Both the position numbers and the translations under genes were made by a program. Source: Pseudoalteromonas sp. TB64 (lineage in GTDB: Bacteria > Pseudomonadota > Gammaproteobacteria > Enterobacterales > Alteromonadaceae). Taken from it: DNA of 33,592 nucleotides. Location: the NCBI RefSeq assembly GCF_000498095.1, contig NZ_AUTQ01000152.1:105917-139508 (forward strand), in the 5' to 3' direction. Position 1 is the first letter of the stretch. Each line of letters opens with the position of its first letter. The notes under the pieces were generated by a model. That model was not told the origin of the DNA and did not search any database. It worked only from the letters and a program-made list of their open reading frames with translations. This document shows positions 16,074 to 26,074 of this stretch, piece by piece.

Positions 16074-18137
16074 TTATTGAATATTTATAAAAGTTACTTC
16101 AAAAGCTTTCAATGGCCTATGTTTTTGTATTCTATTAGATAAGCTAAACACATCATTTACATCATACTGTTGAAATATATCTAAGCCGCGATCTAGTGAT
16201 ATTTTCCATCCAGTGTTGGTAACAATATGGCGTGCATGTTGACTTCCAGTTGTATCAAATGAATAATCGAACTTAATACCTACTGTAAACATCGAACTTT
16301 GGATTTTTTCAAAGTACTCACGTTGTTGCTCACCTTTAAATTCATCTTCAACGGTTATCAGGCTAACTATAACTTCATCCTCTTCGGCTTTTTGTTTAAT
16401 GATAGTTTCAAGTAATTCCATCAAATTTTTGGCCTGATAAAATAAGCGAATATAAGGGTCGGTAATTGTTATGTGTTTCGCGCCTTTGAGGTATGGACCA
16501 AACAAATTGTCGTAGCTGACGCCCCGTTGATTCTCTGCAAAAGTTAAGTGATGCTCTTTTAACTCGCATTCATCATAAGACGCTTTTTCAACAGCAACTG
16601 AAATCAATGGTTCTCGTTGTTTAACAACTACAGGCTCAGGCATACCTATGTCTGTAACTTCCCCAACGGTCTTATTGAAATAGTTCGGATACTGGAGCTC
16701 TTCAAGTGTACTGACAGGCGCTTCTTTTCCCACTTTATTGCTATAAGAAAAGTTAACATCTGCATAAGTACTGTCAATTCTAAATAACTGGTCTTTGACT
16801 CGTTTACGACCTTCCATTGAAAATTTCAAAATCTCTTCAATTTCAGTTTCAGTTGCGCCTCCTTGAGGGAACAATATTTTCATTAAGCCAGAAAATGTTT
16901 TATGAACAGCGTCTCTATCACGCGTTGATATCTGCGATGATATTTTAAAATATTCGCTATAGTGATCTGAGTAATCTTGGTTTCTTAGATGGCGTAGTAC
17001 TTCTGCCAAATAATCAACAACAAAGCCATAACCGTCAGAGAACATTTCGCCTCGTATTATATCGACTTCCCAACCCGGTATATAAAAATGCAATCGGTCT
17101 AAAAATGCTGAGTCGTAGAACTTTTCTGGTAAAGCATCAAACAAATCTGAGTGCTTTAACATATAAGGCACACTGTGTTCAGTATTGCCAATAAACGCCA
17201 TTGATGCATCTGCTCCCAGCATTTCAACACCACGAGAGAAAGACTTGTTCGCCATATAGTTTTTCATAATGTCTACAAGAGCTTTATCCACTTTCTTTTG
17301 CTTACCGGCAAATTCATCAAATGCAACGGTGTCCCAATATCCCACTAAACCTAACTTACCGGAGGAATTATTCACAAAAAGTTTAGGTACAGTCACTTCA
17401 CCACCAGAAATTAAAATACCGTGTGGTGAAAATTCAGAATAAATGTGAGATTTACCCGTACCTTTAGGTCCTAGCTCAATCAAGTTAAAATTGCGCTCAC
17501 AAAAAGGGATCAAGCGCACTAGCTGCATTAGCTTACTTCTACGCCCAAAAAACTCAGGATTAAAACCGATGCTTTGTACTAGAACATCAATCCATTCGTC
17601 TAAATTAAACTTACGACGGGCATCAATATAACCGTCGTAGTCAAAATGAGACATTTGAATTGGCTTAATGGTGCTTAATATCCACGGGCTAGCATCTTTT
17701 TCTTCTGTGTGATCATATTCAACATCGGCAATCACCCAAACACCACCTACTAACAACTTAGGGTGTTTTTTAACAGTGCCTGAATCTATCAGAACCTTTT
17801 TAATACCTAGGTTAGAAAACTCAGTTTCATAAACATCTTTTTTATCATTTAAAGAAACACTGACCTTATCAATAACTTTATGGCGACCTTTTTCACGAAT
17901 GGTTGAACGAATCAAACCAGCCTCATTACGATGTACGTAATGCTTAGCCAAAATTTCCTTAACCGTTTGAATGCCGGATTCAATACTTGCTTCGTCATTA
18001 GTTGCACAGTATTGGCCTAGTAAATACTCAAGTACGTATGAGGGAACGATGGCATTCCCTTTTACTGTCTTTACTAAATCTTTTCGAACAACAAGACCAG
18101 CAAATACATCGCAAATTTTACGGTTAAGATCACTCAT
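16074..18137 (-). CDS. brxL: BrxL, Lon-like AAA+ protein of BREX type I
   Basis: 687 residues, normal for BrxL. It contains Walker A GPKGTGKS (223-230), Walker B VAFDEF (271-276) and a sensor-type FIGNTEHSVPYM. The C-terminal ~170 residues carry the Lon-protease-like fold region. BrxL forms DNA-binding hexameric barrels and is needed for phage exclusion but not for host methylation. It is the last gene of the BREX operon, 75 bp behind pglZ. I see no terminator with a clear stem directly after it; the following 241 bp are AT-rich. Confidence 0.93.
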   Translation of the reverse strand: MSDLNRKICDVFAGLVVRKDLVKTVKGNAIVPSYVLEYLLGQYCATNDEASIESGIQTVKEILAKHYVHRNEAGLIRSTIREKGRHKVIDKVSVSLNDKKDVYETEFSNLGIKKVLIDSGTVKKHPKLLVGGVWVIADVEYDHTEEKDASPWILSTIKPIQMSHFDYDGYIDARRKFNLDEWIDVLVQSIGFNPEFFGRRSKLMQLVRLIPFCERNFNLIELGPKGTGKSHIYSEFSPHGILISGGEVTVPKLFVNNSSGKLGLVGYWDTVAFDEFAGKQKKVDKALVDIMKNYMANKSFSRGVEMLGADASMAFIGNTEHSVPYMLKHSDLFDALPEKFYDSAFLDRLHFYIPGWEVDIIRGEMFSDGYGFVVDYLAEVLRHLRNQDYSDHYSEYFKISSQISTRDRDAVHKTFSGLMKILFPQGGATETEIEEILKFSMEGRKRVKDQLFRIDSTYADVNFSYSNKVGKEAPVSTLEELQYPNYFNKTVGEVTDIGMPEPVVVKQREPLISVAVEKASYDECELKEHHLTFAENQRGVSYDNLFGPYLKGAKHITITDPYIRLFYQAKNLMELLETIIKQKAEEDEVIVSLITVEDEFKGEQQREYFEKIQSSMFTVGIKFDYSFDTTGSQHARHIVTNTGWKISLDRGLDIFQQYDVNDVFSLSNRIQKHRPLKAFEVTFINIQ

Positions 18138-18212
18138 TTTTATGCCTTAAAGTTAAGCTTAAAAAATCCTTTTTTTAAACTATTTATTATTGTCTACTGT
18201 ATTAAAAGTATA

Positions 18213-20804
18213 CTAAAAGTCGAAATCTGAAGTAAATGAACGACGAATGGAATAACGTAATTGCTTATATTCTTGATATTGATTTGAGCCACTAACTGGC
18301 TCTTCAAGTTTCAATATTACTTCTTGATTATTAGCAGATTCTGCTTCCTGATTAAGCAAGAAACGAAGTTTCATCTCCCGTTCACGGGCATTTTCAGAAG
18401 TTAAATCCATTATCACAGTATGACTATCTGAAATTAGCTTGCCTGATTCGGTATAGATACCAACACGTAATGATCTAGGTTGTGCTTTATCTGTAACTGC
18501 TTCTGCTTGGTATAAGGTAACTGATAATTGCCCAGAAGTAATTACACTTGAGCCACCACGTAATATATCAACATCAACCATTCTGGTGTCGCTAGAACGC
18601 TTTTTATTGATTTTTATAACCGGAACTATAACTTCTTGAAGCGATGCACCACCGTGAACAAAGCGGCTACCAGAGCCACTTAATCGTAGTCTTTGAATTC
18701 CTTTAGGAATAACCGCATGCACATCACCTATTAAGCCAAGCTCTTTTGAGCTAAAGGCTTTTAATGACTGACCAGATATTAAGCCCTTACCAAGTACAAA
18801 ACGTCTATCGTTGTAGAGAATTTCACCCTCTACGTCTTTTGCTAAATAATCGCTTTCTTCCAACTTACTATTTTGATAAATAAAGCCATGATCTGCGGTA
18901 ATCAATAAGTTGCTTGCATTAGCATTAGTTAACTTTTTAATAAGCTTTAATAAGTCATCAAATGTCTTTTCGGTGGCCTCGAAAGCTTCACCTTCTGACT
19001 GCATTTTATCGCCAGCATGGTCAATCCGGTTATGATAAATATAAAGTACATCGTTCGATTTTAATAGTTCACGGCTATCAGACTGCGTCATCTCAATTAA
19101 CGACTTAGCCTGTACCGCACTAGATCTATCACCATGAATCGTCTTTAATATTTTATCCCTGTTATCCGTACCTTGGGTTGAGAGTTCGCCCATAAAAACA
19201 GTACCCGTTTTATTATCCGCTAACTGTAATGGATATTCTCTTGATTGAGGTAATAACGATGCCATTCCTAACTGGGTATAACTCGGCATAGCTGATAATG
19301 CATGTTCAAGTTCGGCTTCAAAACGATCTTCTTGCCTAATGCGACTTACCATTTCTTCACCTGCTTCATAACGAAAGGCATCAGAAATAATCACACACAC
19401 TTTTTTATTTTTATCTAAATACTTAGTTTTAACCCAATGGCTATAAAAATCACTTTGTGATTTAACTTCTGGCACTGTCCAAGTTGTCATAGCATCTACA
19501 TGTTGTTGCCATGCATTACTTAATGTTTGAACATAACTATTTGTATATAAATTCTCAATCTGCTCTGTTAACGAGCTTAACAATGTCGGTTGAGCAGATA
19601 CTTTAAGTGCATGGACATATTGGCGGTATAACTGATCAAGCTTATACCAATGCTTCGTATATCGTTGAACACCTTCTGACGCAGTCGACATATCAAATTT
19701 TGAAGCATCTAGTAATGCAAAAAACTGGCTAGCGAAATCAACCGCATCATATAAAAAAGCAAAATCATTGTACCAATGACCCTGTCTTCGTTGACGACAC
19801 CAAACTGCTACCTCACCTTGTGATACAGTTCGGTTTGCAACACCACTTACTAGTTCATGGATTACTTTTTGATCAATAACTCTAAAGTAATCCAGTTCAA
19901 GTACATCTTTTAAACTTCTGTGTTGTAAGTCATTTTCTATATTCATTATCTTCGAACACTGTGCAGACAACCATTCAAACGTATTTTGATGAGTACGGCT
20001 ATCTTTCCACCGTTTAAAGAAGACTAAAGCGCTATTACTCATATTTTTCTTTGTTGCTGATTCAGGTTCTACTGTCGTTCCTTGCAGTCCTGTTGGTAAT
20101 TCAGCTAAATAGCAAAATTTGAATAATTCAAAAACAAAGTCTTTGATTGAAGGATTGTCACTTTGGTAACCATATTGATTAGTAACCTGTTGCCATAAAA
20201 AACTATCTAACTTGCACTGTTCAATTAGCCGATAAGCATCGTTATTTCCCATATCAGCCATTAACAATTCAAGAATCACATCTAAACGTGCATCTCCTTT
20301 CTGTGTTGCTCCAGCAGCTACAAACAACATTTTCGATCGTATTTGGCTCAAGGTATCATCAGGAACTATTAAACTTTTAAGTACTTGCTTACGTTTTTCT
20401 GCCAATACTTTTGCTTCGTTCGTGTCACCAATTGAATCAAAAAATGCTGAATGCGACTCAACTAACTCTGTAAACTCACTGGGTAACTCTAGCTCACTTA
20501 GCCAGATGGCAACTTGGTCGGTTCTAAAAACTATATGAGCAAGTTCTACATCTAATAGCCAGTTTTTTATAGGCTCTGGTTGCTTATCTTCTTTGTATAA
20601 TAAGAATTGTGCTTTTGGTGACTCACGTAGTAGTTTGTGTTTAATTGAAAACTCATTATTAGCAATTTCTATCTTTTCTATATTGTCTAGGGACAAAGAT
20701 TCAAAGGCATCGCGAAGCTCTTTCTTCTCGTCGTACCAAAAAACAATACGGTTAGTATCAAATAATCTGCTTAATGCTTTTTCTATTCTATTTTCTGTCA
20801 TCAA
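18213..20804 (-). CDS. pglZ: PglZ, alkaline-phosphatase-superfamily BREX protein
   Basis: 863 residues. It has the PglZ metal-binding motifs IISDAFRYE (472-480) and ITADHGF (635-641), with HNRIDHAGD (591-599) between them, in the order of the alkaline phosphatase superfamily. PglZ is a core BREX component that associates with BrxB and PglX. The N-terminal ~430 residues are helical. It starts 61 bp after the pglX stop; Met-Met at the start leaves a one-codon ambiguity. The family and role are clear, though the enzymatic activity of PglZ within BREX is not fully settled. Confidence 0.95.
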   Translation of the reverse strand: MMTENRIEKALSRLFDTNRIVFWYDEKKELRDAFESLSLDNIEKIEIANNEFSIKHKLLRESPKAQFLLYKEDKQPEPIKNWLLDVELAHIVFRTDQVAIWLSELELPSEFTELVESHSAFFDSIGDTNEAKVLAEKRKQVLKSLIVPDDTLSQIRSKMLFVAAGATQKGDARLDVILELLMADMGNNDAYRLIEQCKLDSFLWQQVTNQYGYQSDNPSIKDFVFELFKFCYLAELPTGLQGTTVEPESATKKNMSNSALVFFKRWKDSRTHQNTFEWLSAQCSKIMNIENDLQHRSLKDVLELDYFRVIDQKVIHELVSGVANRTVSQGEVAVWCRQRRQGHWYNDFAFLYDAVDFASQFFALLDASKFDMSTASEGVQRYTKHWYKLDQLYRQYVHALKVSAQPTLLSSLTEQIENLYTNSYVQTLSNAWQQHVDAMTTWTVPEVKSQSDFYSHWVKTKYLDKNKKVCVIISDAFRYEAGEEMVSRIRQEDRFEAELEHALSAMPSYTQLGMASLLPQSREYPLQLADNKTGTVFMGELSTQGTDNRDKILKTIHGDRSSAVQAKSLIEMTQSDSRELLKSNDVLYIYHNRIDHAGDKMQSEGEAFEATEKTFDDLLKLIKKLTNANASNLLITADHGFIYQNSKLEESDYLAKDVEGEILYNDRRFVLGKGLISGQSLKAFSSKELGLIGDVHAVIPKGIQRLRLSGSGSRFVHGGASLQEVIVPVIKINKKRSSDTRMVDVDILRGGSSVITSGQLSVTLYQAEAVTDKAQPRSLRVGIYTESGKLISDSHTVIMDLTSENAREREMKLRFLLNQEAESANNQEVILKLEEPVSGSNQYQEYKQLRYSIRRSFTSDFDF

Positions 20805-20865
20805 ATTTCCTAAACCGTTTTAACGTGATTGCTCATTAATTAACAAACTAATATTTACGTTAAAA

Positions 20866-23800
20866 CTAAGATAAGCCCGCTACTTTTTTCAGTGCTTTAC
20901 CAAATAATGGGTAGTTATGTTTAACACCATCATCTAAATCAATTTCAATGTTATTACCTGCAAGTGGATACAGCACTTCACGCTCGTAATCATTAACTTC
21001 TTCAAGCACTTTATCAATTTTCGCAATGGCCTTAATCGCTTGCGTTATATCTTTTTGACTCGCTGATACACTAATTTCAACTTGCTCGTAACTTTCTTTA
21101 CGTGCTTCCAACTTAGTTCTGAACTCACGTAAATAATCATTGAGTACTATACTCGCTGTATCAGAATGATATCGGTGCATATAAATTAGTGCATTAAATG
21201 AACCTTTAGGGCTTGAGAACAACCAATAGATAGGACGTTTTTTATATCGCTTAACATGATCCGCATAGAAATCTTTGACAAAATACTTTTTAATATCTTT
21301 ACCTATGGCTTCTTCAATAAATGCTAAATTTTCAGCAAAGTGCTCTTCCCCAAAAGCTACTTTTAAAAAGGATTTAAAACGTTCTGTAATATCGTCTTCA
21401 AACCAATCACCATCGAAATCTATAATTGGAATAACGTTGTCTTCATCGGGCATTAGTGATGGTAAAGGAACTTTATTAAGATAACTCTGTAAAGTATCAC
21501 CTTGATTGGCAAGGACAATCCCTTCCTTATCTAAAGAGAAGCGTCCAAATAAACAACCAACTGCATACTGAGCAAATTCTCTAACCAAATCATTTTTAAA
21601 TAATAATTTATGCTCCTCACATGTTTTATCTGCACCATATCTATAGTATGGATTACATGTCAACGTGATGTCTCGCATATTTATTTCGCTACTAATTTTT
21701 TCTAGAGAATGACTATTTATTGTTGCCTTATTATTCAACCCTTCTAACTGTTTCATTAATTTAATTTTTTCTTGGCAGGTCTCAACAAAACTAATATATC
21801 TATCCTCAATTAGATTTTTATTACTTGTTATAGTAAATAATGGGTTTCGTTTAAAATCCCAAGATGATTCATAAGAATCCCAATCCCATTTAGCAATATC
21901 AATTAGATTAGTTGCAATTTCATCAGGTGAAATATCGTCAACACATTTAGCAAACACAGGAATTCTGGCTATATCTCCAGCGACATAGTTTAATGTTGGA
22001 GTTAAAGCTTGTAGTATATTGCTAGCAAATGAGGAATTCATTTGCAAAAGAACTTGTTTAATATTTTCATTAGGAAACATACATGACCCGCCAGAACTAA
22101 AAAGAAAGCCACATGGAGTATACCTAAAACTAGCAGGTCCAGATGTGATTGAACCCCAAGTAATATTTTCTTTGAAGTAAAAATCCTCAGATCGGATTTC
22201 TTTTGTATAACTGCCTCCGTTATACTTTTCAATAATATAATTTTTCAGTTCTTTTCCGTCATTTTCCCAATTAATTACACTATCATTGAAACCATACCAC
22301 TTTCTATATCCTCCCCCTTTATTGATAGGGAACCATGTTCGATCAGAATCTATACTTTCTTGTCTAGTTGTGGTGTTGAATTGAATTCGATCAAATGAAA
22401 CTTCTGACCAGTTTTTAATAAATTTTGCGTCATTTAATGTTACTAAGCCTTTTCTAACTGATGCCTTTTCACCAATCGATTCAGAACGATTAAAAACATC
22501 ATAGATATCAGCATTTAGCCAGTAAGCGATTGGAGAACCCTTGATTGATTTAAAGTCACTATTATGTTTTTTATACATCCAACCACAGTTTGGGTTTTTA
22601 ATTGCTTCTAAAGCTTTTGGCATTTGGTTAGCTGCACCTTTAAAGTCTGATAACCTTATAAAGGTACTTTTAGGCTTATATGACGATTTTTGTAATGTGA
22701 ACGTACAAATGGGAACAGTAGCACCATCAAACCCAGAGTATTGGAGTTGTATTAAAGATGTAATACCGCACTTTTCAATAATATAATTTCTTAATTTTTC
22801 AAAAGAAGAAATAAACATCCACACAAAAGGCGTCATAAAACCTAATTGCCCTTTAGGCAAAGTCATTTCAGTATTACGGACGATAAAAGCGGAGAATAGA
22901 TCTGATTTAACATCAGGATAATTATCTTTTAACCATTTTGCCATTCTAGGGTTCATCCCCTTCCCTCCTAAATATGGAGGGTTTGCGATCGAAATATGAT
23001 ACCTAGGGCTTAAATATTCGGTTTGTTTCAATATTTTTAAAACTGTCTTATGGGTATCAACTAAAAGCATATCAACATGTTCATTTTTAGCTTCAATAAT
23101 AGCCAAGGTATCATCAACGTTTGTTAAAGTAGGTTGTATCAATGAACCAAAATTATCAGCCTCTTCGAACTCAGTTAGCGTCTTTCTTAAATCCTGTGTA
23201 AACAGATCTCGGCCAATAAAATCCATATATTCTTCAAGCGAATCATCATCTACTTTTACTTTTTCTAAACGGCAAATATTTGGCTTAATAGGATTGCGGA
23301 AGAAACGACGACGATTATTACTGTCATCATTTGGATTACCCTTAAGCGCTTTCATGCTTAATGCAAAGGCAGCGAGTTCGGAAGCTCGTTCATCAATTTC
23401 AATACCGTATAGGTTTTTAGTTAATATCAATTCAGGTATATCAACCGGATCATAGTTAGCATCTAGGTAAATAGCATAAAGCAAGTCATAGGCATAAGTG
23501 AGCATATGGCCTGAACCACAAGCGCTATCACACACTTTTAGTTCTTCTGGATTGGCAACATGTAGGAAATCTGTTTCTTCCTCAACAGGCTTTATGTAGT
23601 ATTCCATTTGCTCAATAACTTTGGAATTGGGGTTATTGAGCATCCATAAACGACCTAATGAATTTTCAACCAAATATTTAACGATCCAGTGAGGCGTAAA
23701 TAATTGCGTAGCCGCAGGGATATTCTCAGGCGTAATTTTTTTACTTTTCCTCAAACCTTCAAATACCAGATCTTTTTTCTCTGAAATATAGAACTGATAT

Positions 23801-24414
23801 AACCAACCAATCGATTCAACCGACTCACAATTTTCAGGAGTCATCGCTTCACGGGTGTAAGCAAGAATAGAGTTACCGGATAACAAATCATCAGGCATGA
23901 GTAATTCAGTGTAATCTTCAATGCGCTGAAACAAGAATGGCATTAGACGATAGTAATCATTACATACTGCAACAATCATTAATCGATAGGCTTCTGCTTG
24001 ACCGTCACGACTAGGCACAGAGCCACTTAACAGCCCTTGAATTTGTTCACGTGTTTTATCATTAAAAACAGCATCATCTAAATGACCAGCTTTTGCTTCT
24101 GCCAATATCTCAGGTTGAAACTGCCCCGAAATAGGTGATAACACCATAATACGGTTGTATTGATTTACATCCATAAATCTAAGCGCACAAAAGCGGTTAA
24201 ACCATGTGTAAGCCACTTGTTCGATAAGTTGCTCTTCACCTTCTTTCTTATTTGAAAACTGGTTTAGTTTTTGTTCTAAATCTTTAACCGCTTTAGGATG
24301 TTCTCGACGAGCTGCGCTTTCATCAGCTAATACTAGCTTTAATTTATTTTGCACTTGCTCGATTAAACTACGACGAGCAAATTGAGCGAATTTTTTTAAT
24401 TTGGATGTATCCAT
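20866..24414 (-). CDS. pglX: PglX, adenine-specific DNA methyltransferase of BREX type I
   Basis: 1182 residues, the usual size for type I BREX. It carries the SAM-binding motif I DSACGSGHM (296-304) and the catalytic NPPY (478-481). The N-terminal segment and the ~600 residues after NPPY should hold the target-recognition and contact regions. PglX methylates the non-palindromic BREX site on host DNA, marking self. Its specificity cannot be read from the sequence. It begins 17 bp after the putative nuclease gene. The reading frame is intact, so no phase-variable stop is seen. Confidence 0.96.
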   Translation of the reverse strand: MDTSKLKKFAQFARRSLIEQVQNKLKLVLADESAARREHPKAVKDLEQKLNQFSNKKEGEEQLIEQVAYTWFNRFCALRFMDVNQYNRIMVLSPISGQFQPEILAEAKAGHLDDAVFNDKTREQIQGLLSGSVPSRDGQAEAYRLMIVAVCNDYYRLMPFLFQRIEDYTELLMPDDLLSGNSILAYTREAMTPENCESVESIGWLYQFYISEKKDLVFEGLRKSKKITPENIPAATQLFTPHWIVKYLVENSLGRLWMLNNPNSKVIEQMEYYIKPVEEETDFLHVANPEELKVCDSACGSGHMLTYAYDLLYAIYLDANYDPVDIPELILTKNLYGIEIDERASELAAFALSMKALKGNPNDDSNNRRRFFRNPIKPNICRLEKVKVDDDSLEEYMDFIGRDLFTQDLRKTLTEFEEADNFGSLIQPTLTNVDDTLAIIEAKNEHVDMLLVDTHKTVLKILKQTEYLSPRYHISIANPPYLGGKGMNPRMAKWLKDNYPDVKSDLFSAFIVRNTEMTLPKGQLGFMTPFVWMFISSFEKLRNYIIEKCGITSLIQLQYSGFDGATVPICTFTLQKSSYKPKSTFIRLSDFKGAANQMPKALEAIKNPNCGWMYKKHNSDFKSIKGSPIAYWLNADIYDVFNRSESIGEKASVRKGLVTLNDAKFIKNWSEVSFDRIQFNTTTRQESIDSDRTWFPINKGGGYRKWYGFNDSVINWENDGKELKNYIIEKYNGGSYTKEIRSEDFYFKENITWGSITSGPASFRYTPCGFLFSSGGSCMFPNENIKQVLLQMNSSFASNILQALTPTLNYVAGDIARIPVFAKCVDDISPDEIATNLIDIAKWDWDSYESSWDFKRNPLFTITSNKNLIEDRYISFVETCQEKIKLMKQLEGLNNKATINSHSLEKISSEINMRDITLTCNPYYRYGADKTCEEHKLLFKNDLVREFAQYAVGCLFGRFSLDKEGIVLANQGDTLQSYLNKVPLPSLMPDEDNVIPIIDFDGDWFEDDITERFKSFLKVAFGEEHFAENLAFIEEAIGKDIKKYFVKDFYADHVKRYKKRPIYWLFSSPKGSFNALIYMHRYHSDTASIVLNDYLREFRTKLEARKESYEQVEISVSASQKDITQAIKAIAKIDKVLEEVNDYEREVLYPLAGNNIEIDLDDGVKHNYPLFGKALKKVAGLS

Positions 24415-24431
24415 TATTTATTTCTCATTTC

Positions 24432-24959
24432 TTATGGTGCAATTCTAGTAACAGGCCATTTAGGAAAACATTGGTTCCAACGATCTACATTCAGAACTTG
24501 GCAGCTTTTAGCTAAGGATATATTCCATCTTATATTTTTACTTCCCACAGGAAGCTCTTGTTTTAAAGACTTTGAAAATTTAGAGTTTAAGGCGTTATCA
24601 AAAGTGAGTAAGCATATATAATGTATTGGTTTATCAACCTTTCCTTCTGCATGTCTATATAAGTATGAGTCTCTAAACTTATACTTGAGATACTCTTTAA
24701 GCCATTTAAAGTGTTTTCTTTTTTGCTCTAATTCCATTTGAGATAATGAATTATTAATATCATATTCAGAAGCACGTTCATCGTTATACTCTTTAATTTC
24801 AACGTATATATAAGCTTCTTCAAATTCAGCTACAACATCAACCCCCTTCATTGGCATGCCGTGAAAAGTAGACTTTTTTGTATCTTTTTCATCAAAAACA
24901 AATGCATTTATAGCACTATCAAATTCGAATCGAAATCCGTCACTTTCTACAGGAATCAT
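24432..24959 (-). CDS. Small PD-(D/E)xK-like nuclease candidate embedded in BREX
   Basis: 175 residues, not a family I can name. Residues 39-58 read GVDVVAEFEEAYIYVEIKEY. An Asp (41) followed 13 residues later by Glu-x-Lys (54-56) on a beta strand is the active-site layout of PD-(D/E)xK nucleases, preceded by a short helical start as in that fold. A helical region (80-100) and a second strand set (IHYICLLTF) follow. The ATG overlaps the AAA ATPase stop by 4 bp, so the two are made together. The pair sits between brxC and pglX, where accessory defence pairs are known in other BREX loci. The nuclease call is inference from the motif; the protein lacks the size and motifs of AriB (DUF4435). Confidence 0.6.
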   Translation of the reverse strand: MIPVESDGFRFEFDSAINAFVFDEKDTKKSTFHGMPMKGVDVVAEFEEAYIYVEIKEYNDERASEYDINNSLSQMELEQKRKHFKWLKEYLKYKFRDSYLYRHAEGKVDKPIHYICLLTFDNALNSKFSKSLKQELPVGSKNIRWNISLAKSCQVLNVDRWNQCFPKWPVTRIAP

Positions 24960-26074
24960 TTGCCCAATCCTCCCATATCATTAACGATTTCTTGTTCGAT
25001 TAAATTACCAAATGCCTCATCGATAGCATTTGGTGTCAAATCAAGGTATTCTTCGGTGGTAATCACTTCAACTGAATCATCTGTTTCATTTCGATATAAG
25101 GAATGATATTTAATGTGATCCCCTTTATTTTCATTGATAAGTAGATCAAACCATTTCAACAATACGTAATCATGTGTAGCAATAATAATTTGCTGACCAT
25201 TACGAGATAGATCCAACATGCATTGAACAAGAAGTTTCATTAAAATCGGATTCATATTTGACTCAGGTTCATCCCAAAGCAAGACATTAGTTTTACCTTT
25301 TACTAAAGCACCTGTATCAATAAGACGCTGTAACAGCCCTATTTTTCGATAACCTTCCGCTGTCATCGTAACTGAAGTTTCTGACAACTTTTCCCTTTTG
25401 AAAATAAGCTGTTTAAAATCTGCATAAACTTTTGCACTTTGCCCAGTAGAAATGTCAGGATTGGTTTTCTCTACAAATGTCCCTTTAACAAAGGCATGAT
25501 CAGTACCATTAATTTCAAACTTTCCGCCAATAGCTTTTACTAGCATTGGTATAATGTCACCTAAACGAGGATCATTATTTACTGCATCAGTTAAATCAGC
25601 ATCAGGTTCAGTTAAAAGCATGTGACATAAGTCTATAACTGAATCATCAAACAAAGCACTTAAGGCTTCCTTTGATACTGTATTTGCTTGAATAGCAGGT
25701 AACAAAGATAAAACTTCTTTAGTAGGTAACAGTACAGGTAGGCCGATATCGATAAATTCAGACTCCTTTTTTGCTTTTTCGGTTCTAGAACCAAATTCAA
25801 TTGCAGAAGTCTGGCCTGATGAATCAGTTATGGTCGCCTTTGCTTTCCCTTTACCACCTCTAAAATATATTCCAGATAACTTTCCAGAACTTGGTTTATA
25901 TAAACCTAATAGTTTTTCAGTAATATCTTGATTTGATGACAGAGCGTAAATAGCCTTTAATAACTGTGTTTTACCGCAGCTATTTTCACCTATAATAATG
26001 TTTATCCCCGGTGTAAATTGAAGTTCTAATTTCTTAAACGCGGCAAAGTTCTCTAATGATATGTCTGTTATCAT
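24956..26074 (-). CDS. AAA15/OLD-type ATPase embedded in BREX
   Basis: 372 residues, ABC-like ATPase of the SMC/OLD type without a long coiled coil. Walker A is GENSCGKT (29-36), the signature-like SVTMTAEGYRKIGLLQRL lies at about 234-251, Walker B is NVLLWDEPESNMNP (263-276) and the switch histidine is in IATHD (298-302). There is no TOPRIM domain at the C-terminus, so the partner, encoded 4 bp overlapped downstream, would supply catalysis. This resembles AriA of PARIS and the ATPases of other two-gene defence pairs. Its ATG overlaps the brxC stop (ATGA), tying its expression to BREX. Confidence 0.8.
   Translation of the reverse strand: MITDISLENFAAFKKLELQFTPGINIIIGENSCGKTQLLKAIYALSSNQDITEKLLGLYKPSSGKLSGIYFRGGKGKAKATITDSSGQTSAIEFGSRTEKAKKESEFIDIGLPVLLPTKEVLSLLPAIQANTVSKEALSALFDDSVIDLCHMLLTEPDADLTDAVNNDPRLGDIIPMLVKAIGGKFEINGTDHAFVKGTFVEKTNPDISTGQSAKVYADFKQLIFKREKLSETSVTMTAEGYRKIGLLQRLIDTGALVKGKTNVLLWDEPESNMNPILMKLLVQCMLDLSRNGQQIIIATHDYVLLKWFDLLINENKGDHIKYHSLYRNETDDSVEVITTEEYLDLTPNAIDEAFGNLIEQEIVNDMGGLGK

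Noticed and set aside
24432-26074. Canonical PARIS system (AriA-AriB)
   Set aside because: The position and the ATPase fit, but the partner is 175 residues with a D...ExK motif rather than a ~300-residue DUF4435/TOPRIM protein. I therefore keep it as a separate candidate.
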